Source of the DNA: Litorimonas sp964425355
GTDB taxonomy: Bacteria; Pseudomonadota; Alphaproteobacteria; Caulobacterales; Maricaulaceae
DNA: 7,642 bases
Assembly (NCBI GenBank): GCA_964425355.1
Contig: CAYRMO010000121.1
Span: 1 to 7,642, forward strand
Direction of reading: 5' to 3'
In this document: positions 4,287 to 7,642 of the stretch, in pieces
Position numbering within the stretch: the first letter of the stretch is position 1
How the letters are laid out: each line of letters starts with the position of its first letter
The notes under the pieces: model-generated
Told to the model about the DNA's origin: nothing
Databases searched by the model: none
What the model saw: the letters and a program-made list of their open reading frames with translations, nothing else
Program-made: the position numbers and the translations under genes

Positions 4287-6851
4287 ATGACAAAAGCCAA
4301 TCAAAATAGTTTCGATGTTATCGTTGTAGGAGCCGGTTTTTCAGGGCTCTATCTCATATACAAATTGCGGCAGATCGGATTGTCGGTTAAAGTTTTCGAA
4401 AAGGGTGATGATGTCGGCGGAACGTGGTATTGGAACCGCTATCCCGGCGCACGATGTGACATTGAAAGCATCGATTATTCATTTGGCTTCGACCCAGTCC
4501 TAGAACAGGAATGGGAATGGAGCGAGAGATATGCAACCCAGCCCGAGATACTGCGATATGCTCAACATGTCGCCGAGAGATTTGGTCTGCTCAACGACAT
4601 AAGCTTTAAGACGCGGGTTGAAAAGGCGGCTTGGAATGAGGACTCATCCAGCTGGACCGTAAAGACAGATCAGAACCAGACATTTGTAAGCCAGTTTTTT
4701 ATCATGGCCACTGGCTGCCTATCCGAGCCCAAGGACATTGATATTAAAGGTACAGATGATTTTGGAGGCGAAATTTATAAAACTCATAGCTGGCCGCATG
4801 AAGGTGTTGATTTTTCGGGTAAGCGCGTTGGCGTTATCGGTACCGGATCGTCTGGCATTCAAACGATACCGCTAGTTGCTGAACAAGCAGAAAGTATAAC
4901 CGTCTTTCAACGCACAGCTTGCTTTTCAGTACCGGCGCGAAATGGCCCGATTAAGCCTGAGAAGCTGTCGCAGAAAAAGAGGTATCAGGAATACCGCGAG
5001 GAAGCCCGTTGGGATATTCTTGGTGTGCCTGGCTTCCAAGGGTCAGAATTTAGGCTAACCGTGCCAGAAGAGCAGCGGTTAAAGCGTTATGAGAAAATGT
5101 GGTCACAAGGGACTATGACTCATTTCTCGCTGGTATTTGCTGATACAATGATCGATCAAGGGTCCAATAACGAATTGTCTAACTTTGTTCGTGGTAAAAT
5201 TCGCAGTAAGATCAACGACCCCGAAGTTGCTGATATTCTGGAACCCAACGAGTTTCCAATTTGTACCAAACGGCTTTGCCTCGATACCAATTACTATGAA
5301 ACTTTCAATCGGCCCAATGCAGACGTTATCAATATAAAGAAGAACCCAATTAAAACGATTACAAAGACAGGCATCGCGACACAGGATAGAGCTTTCGAAT
5401 TTGACGCGATCGTTTTTGCGACTGGATTTGATGCCATGACGGGGGCTTTGCTGGCCATTGAAATAGAGGGGCGCGACGGTAAGACACTGAAAGAAAAATG
5501 GGCTGATGGTCCCGCCAGCTATCTCGGCTTAGCTGTTGTAGGATTTCCCAATTTCTTCACTATTACCGGACCGGGAAGCCCCTCAGTCTTGTCCAATATG
5601 ATTCTCTCCATTGAACAACATGTGGAATGGATTGCTAATTGCTTGCAATATATGGGCGATAATAACCTCAGCGCCATTGAGGCCACTCAAACAGCACAAA
5701 CCGCTTGGGTCGAGTATGGCGTCACGACCAGCGAAATCACACTTTATCCTATGGCGAAGTCTTGGTACATGGGATCCAATGTCCCAGGCAAACCACGCGT
5801 TTGCTTGCCCTATCTCGGTGGCGTTGGCGCTTATAGACGCGTCTGTAATGATGTCGCCAGCCAGGATTACCTCGGATTTAGTTTTAATGGCCCGAATGGT
5901 AAACGCTGTAATGACGGCATTGTAAGACCACAGCAACCTGACGTCGTGGCCTTATTGGAAGCGATGGCGGAGATGAATATTCCGCCATTTGAAGTCATGT
6001 CGCCAGAACAAGCCCGGGAAACATCAATAGCTATCAACGCCGCCTTCCCCCCTGGCCCAGACGTCGGAGACGTTGTCGACGGCAAGCTTCCTGGCGCCGA
6101 AAGTGAACTTGAGTATCGCCTATACCGGCCCGATACGCCAGGCCCTCATCCGGTCACGGTTTATTTCCATGGTGGCGGTTGGGTCTTGGGCGATCACACA
6201 TCCGATGAGGCGTTTTGCCGCGACCTTTGCAGCAACGCGAATTCAATCATTATTTCTGTCAATTATCGTCATGCACCAGAGCACCCATTCCCGGCAGCAG
6301 CCGATGATGGCTTTGCGGCTGTGAACTGGGTCGCAAACAATGCAGAAACCCTTGGAGGGGCTCGAGAACAATTAGCTGTCTGTGGATGGAGCGCTGGTGG
6401 TAACATTGCAGCCGTCGTGTGTCAGTTGGCTCGCGATAAAGGCGGTCCCGACATCAAAGGTCAAATCTTAATTACCCCTGTCGTCGACGCCAATGATGAT
6501 AGCTCATCAATGCATGAAAATGCGGAAGGCTTTGTATTGACTAAGGCTTTGATGGACTGGTTCACCGATCACTACACTAACACGGCTGATCGAGCAGATC
6601 CAAAGGTCTCTCCTTTATTGGCGGATGATCTAACAAATCTCCCGCCTGCACTTGTTATAACGGCTGAATTTGACCCCCTACGTGATCAGGGAAACGCTTA
6701 TGCCAAAGCCCTTACTGAGGCTGGAGTACCGACACACAATATAACTTATCCCGGTCAAATACATACGTCCTTTACAGCTGTTGGCGTTTTACCAACGGCA
6801 AATGAAGCGAGGCAAACCATAGCGCAGTCATTGAAAAAAATCTTCGAGTAA
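4287..6851 (+). CDS. Baeyer-Villiger monooxygenase fused to an HSL-family esterase
   Basis: One uninterrupted 854-residue frame carries two complete enzymes. Residues 1 to about 533 are a type I Baeyer-Villiger flavin monooxygenase: FAD motif G15-A-G17-F-S-G20, GGTWYWNRYPGARCD at 44-58 with Asp58, NADPH motif G185-T-G187-S-S-G190, Arg329 in CTKR (equivalent to the catalytic Arg of phenylacetone and cyclohexanone monooxygenases), an ATGFDA motif, and the usual ending GKPRVCLPYLGG. The family fingerprint F-x-G-x3-H-x3-W-P appears as FGGEIYKTHSWP (159-170), with Lys165 in place of His. After a spacer of about 12 residues, residues 546-854 are a full-length hormone-sensitive-lipase-type esterase: HGGGW at 628-632, GWSAGG with Ser702, Asp796 in EFDPLRD, and His826. 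The protein lacks a signal peptide and should be cytoplasmic. It would convert a ketone to an ester or lactone with NADPH and O2 and hydrolyse it on the same chain (inferred coupling). AAGGAAAG at 4267-4274 precedes the ATG at a rather long spacing. Confidence 0.9.
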   Translation: MTKANQNSFDVIVVGAGFSGLYLIYKLRQIGLSVKVFEKGDDVGGTWYWNRYPGARCDIESIDYSFGFDPVLEQEWEWSERYATQPEILRYAQHVAERFGLLNDISFKTRVEKAAWNEDSSSWTVKTDQNQTFVSQFFIMATGCLSEPKDIDIKGTDDFGGEIYKTHSWPHEGVDFSGKRVGVIGTGSSGIQTIPLVAEQAESITVFQRTACFSVPARNGPIKPEKLSQKKRYQEYREEARWDILGVPGFQGSEFRLTVPEEQRLKRYEKMWSQGTMTHFSLVFADTMIDQGSNNELSNFVRGKIRSKINDPEVADILEPNEFPICTKRLCLDTNYYETFNRPNADVINIKKNPIKTITKTGIATQDRAFEFDAIVFATGFDAMTGALLAIEIEGRDGKTLKEKWADGPASYLGLAVVGFPNFFTITGPGSPSVLSNMILSIEQHVEWIANCLQYMGDNNLSAIEATQTAQTAWVEYGVTTSEITLYPMAKSWYMGSNVPGKPRVCLPYLGGVGAYRRVCNDVASQDYLGFSFNGPNGKRCNDGIVRPQQPDVVALLEAMAEMNIPPFEVMSPEQARETSIAINAAFPPGPDVGDVVDGKLPGAESELEYRLYRPDTPGPHPVTVYFHGGGWVLGDHTSDEAFCRDLCSNANSIIISVNYRHAPEHPFPAAADDGFAAVNWVANNAETLGGAREQLAVCGWSAGGNIAAVVCQLARDKGGPDIKGQILITPVVDANDDSSSMHENAEGFVLTKALMDWFTDHYTNTADRADPKVSPLLADDLTNLPPALVITAEFDPLRDQGNAYAKALTEAGVPTHNITYPGQIHTSFTAVGVLPTANEARQTIAQSLKKIFE

Positions 6852-6956
6852 CGCGATAAAGTACCCCCGCATTTGATGTGGGGCTCATCATATGCGTGTT
6901 AATCGAGTGGCCATTAAAAGAGCCCAAGTCAGGCATATTCAACAGAAAGTCCCATC
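6852..6956. other. Intergenic gap after the fusion gene
   Basis: This 105-base gap is the longest between genes in the window. It has a GC-rich hairpin near its start (6865-6883) and an AT-rich second half leading to the TIGR03084-type gene. Apart from a weak AGAAAG purine run before ATG 6957, I see no clear promoter hexamers or repeats. It may mark the end of the upstream transcription unit. Confidence 0.4.
6865..6883 (+). terminator. Candidate hairpin terminator or mRNA-end stem-loop
   Basis: CCCCGCAT (6865-6872) pairs with ATGTGGGG (6876-6883) around a TTG loop, giving eight base pairs including one G-T wobble. It begins 13 bases after the fusion gene's stop. There is no T-tract after it, so it is not a canonical intrinsic terminator; it may stabilise the mRNA end or give weak termination. 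Confidence 0.35.
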
Positions 6957-7642
6957 ATGTTAAATGAGGCACAAGACTTTAAAACAGAATGCGAAGCCGT
7001 CGCTGCGCTTCTCGGTCCATTAAGCCGTGAGGATTACAACACGCCAACACAATTCAAAAATTGGACGATTTACGATATCCTCGCCCATTTACATCTTTGG
7101 AATATGGCAGCGGACTGGACGCTTGATAGCCCCGAAAAATTTTCAAAACTTTTGGGTGATTTTCTTCAATCTCATCAAAATGGAAAAACACACCAATATT
7201 TTCAGCGGGATTGGTGCCTTGAGTAAGGCCTTGCAAAGGGCCCAGACCTATTCCCCGCTTGGGTCAAAGGCTATAAAAATTTAGTCGAGACATATGCCGC
7301 GGCCGACCCTGAAAAACGTGTGAAATGGGGCGGGCCTGATATGTCTGTGCGCAGCTGCATCATCGCCCGGCAGATGGAAACATGGGCACATGCGCAAGCT
7401 ATTTTTGATGTGCTCGGGAAGGTTCGGATTGATGCTGATCATCTGAAAAACGTCGCGCATATAGGGGTAACGACCTATAGCTGGTCCTTTAAAGTCAATG
7501 GCATCGCGCCCATACTCCCAAAGCCCTATATCCAGCTTACCGCGCCAAGTGGCGCAATATGGGAATGGAATACAAACCAAACTGACAATATGGTTGAGGG
7601 CTCAGCGACTGAATTTTGCCAAGTGGTCACGCAATGTCGGAA
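6957..7642 (+). pseudogene. TIGR03084-type (DinB/maleylpyruvate-isomerase-like) protein, interrupted by TAA and running off the window
   Basis: The frame from ATG 6957 encodes the start of a TIGR03084-type protein, related to DinB-like and mycothiol-dependent maleylpyruvate isomerase N-terminal four-helix domains. Signatures are the early LLGPLSREDYNTPTQFKNWT, DILAHLHLWN with a likely metal-binding His, then METWAHAQ with further candidate metal ligands, and near the end TAPSGAIWEWN and EFCQVVTQ. A TAA at 7224-7226 stops the frame after 89 residues, yet the same frame resumes with family sequence (GPDLFPAWVKGY, VKWGGPDMSVRS) and stays open to the window edge, about 138 codons. Locally, the +1 frame over 7216-7233 reads ALSKAL, which fits better than CLE-stop, so two nearby compensating indels or a nonsense change are both possible. 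The C-terminus is missing by an estimated few tens of residues. The function of this family is not established; it is often seen in lipid or steroid degradation neighbourhoods. The 105-base gap leaves open whether it is in the same operon. Confidence 0.65.

Noticed and set aside
5909..5914. TAATGA in an alternate frame near the oxygenase-esterase junction, suggesting two formerly overlapping genes
   Set aside because: The ATG opens a frame that stops after a few codons, and the actual frame is continuous; six bases are no evidence of an ancestral stop/start.
7281..7580. Reverse-strand open frame of 99 codons opposite the TIGR03084-type gene
   Set aside because: The forward frame over the same bases reads clear family sequence, and the reverse product shows no recognisable motif, so it is a shadow frame.
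1..7642. CRISPR array, tRNA, rRNA, insertion sequence or phage signals
   Set aside because: No regularly spaced repeats, no tRNA-like cloverleaf, no transposase or terminal inverted repeats were seen on either strand by reading.

Overview
The window shows about 7.6 kb of a co-oriented bacterial catabolic cluster, with every supported gene on the + strand. Base composition is moderate. The gene families (type II quinohemoprotein alcohol dehydrogenase, Baeyer-Villiger monooxygenase, DUF7065/DUF7064 protein, TIGR03084 protein, ecdysteroid-kinase-like phosphotransferase) are typical of aerobic proteobacteria that degrade lipids, terpenoids or steroids. An alphaproteobacterium or a marine gammaproteobacterium is most likely, but this is an inference from family content and no rRNA or marker gene is present.

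Layout: (1) 1-327, the 3' end of a phosphotransferase gene whose frame is interrupted near base 22; (2) 340-1254, a CrtC/AttH-like (DUF7065/DUF7064) protein; (3) 1288-2016, an alpha/beta hydrolase of the methylesterase/hydroxynitrile-lyase type; (4) 2017-2100, a short regulatory-looking gap with an 18-base palindrome and a possible 25-codon leader ORF behind a perfect Shine-Dalgarno; (5) 2101-4245, a PQQ plus heme c alcohol dehydrogenase with a lipoprotein signal; (6) 4287-6851, a single 854-residue protein fusing a complete Baeyer-Villiger monooxygenase to a complete HSL-family esterase; (7) 6852-6956, a gap with a GC-rich hairpin; (8) 6957-7642, a TIGR03084-type gene interrupted by an in-frame TAA and running off the window.

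Working model (inference): a secondary alcohol is oxidised at the cell envelope by the lipoprotein quinohemoprotein dehydrogenase to a ketone. The ketone enters the cytoplasm, where the first half of the fusion inserts oxygen to give an ester or lactone and the second half hydrolyses it to an alcohol (or hydroxy acid) and an acid. The stand-alone hydrolase and the DUF7065/7064 protein could act on the same or neighbouring intermediates. The fusion protein is the most interesting item. Both outermost genes look broken while the four central genes are intact, which may be real decay or poor sequence quality near the contig ends.
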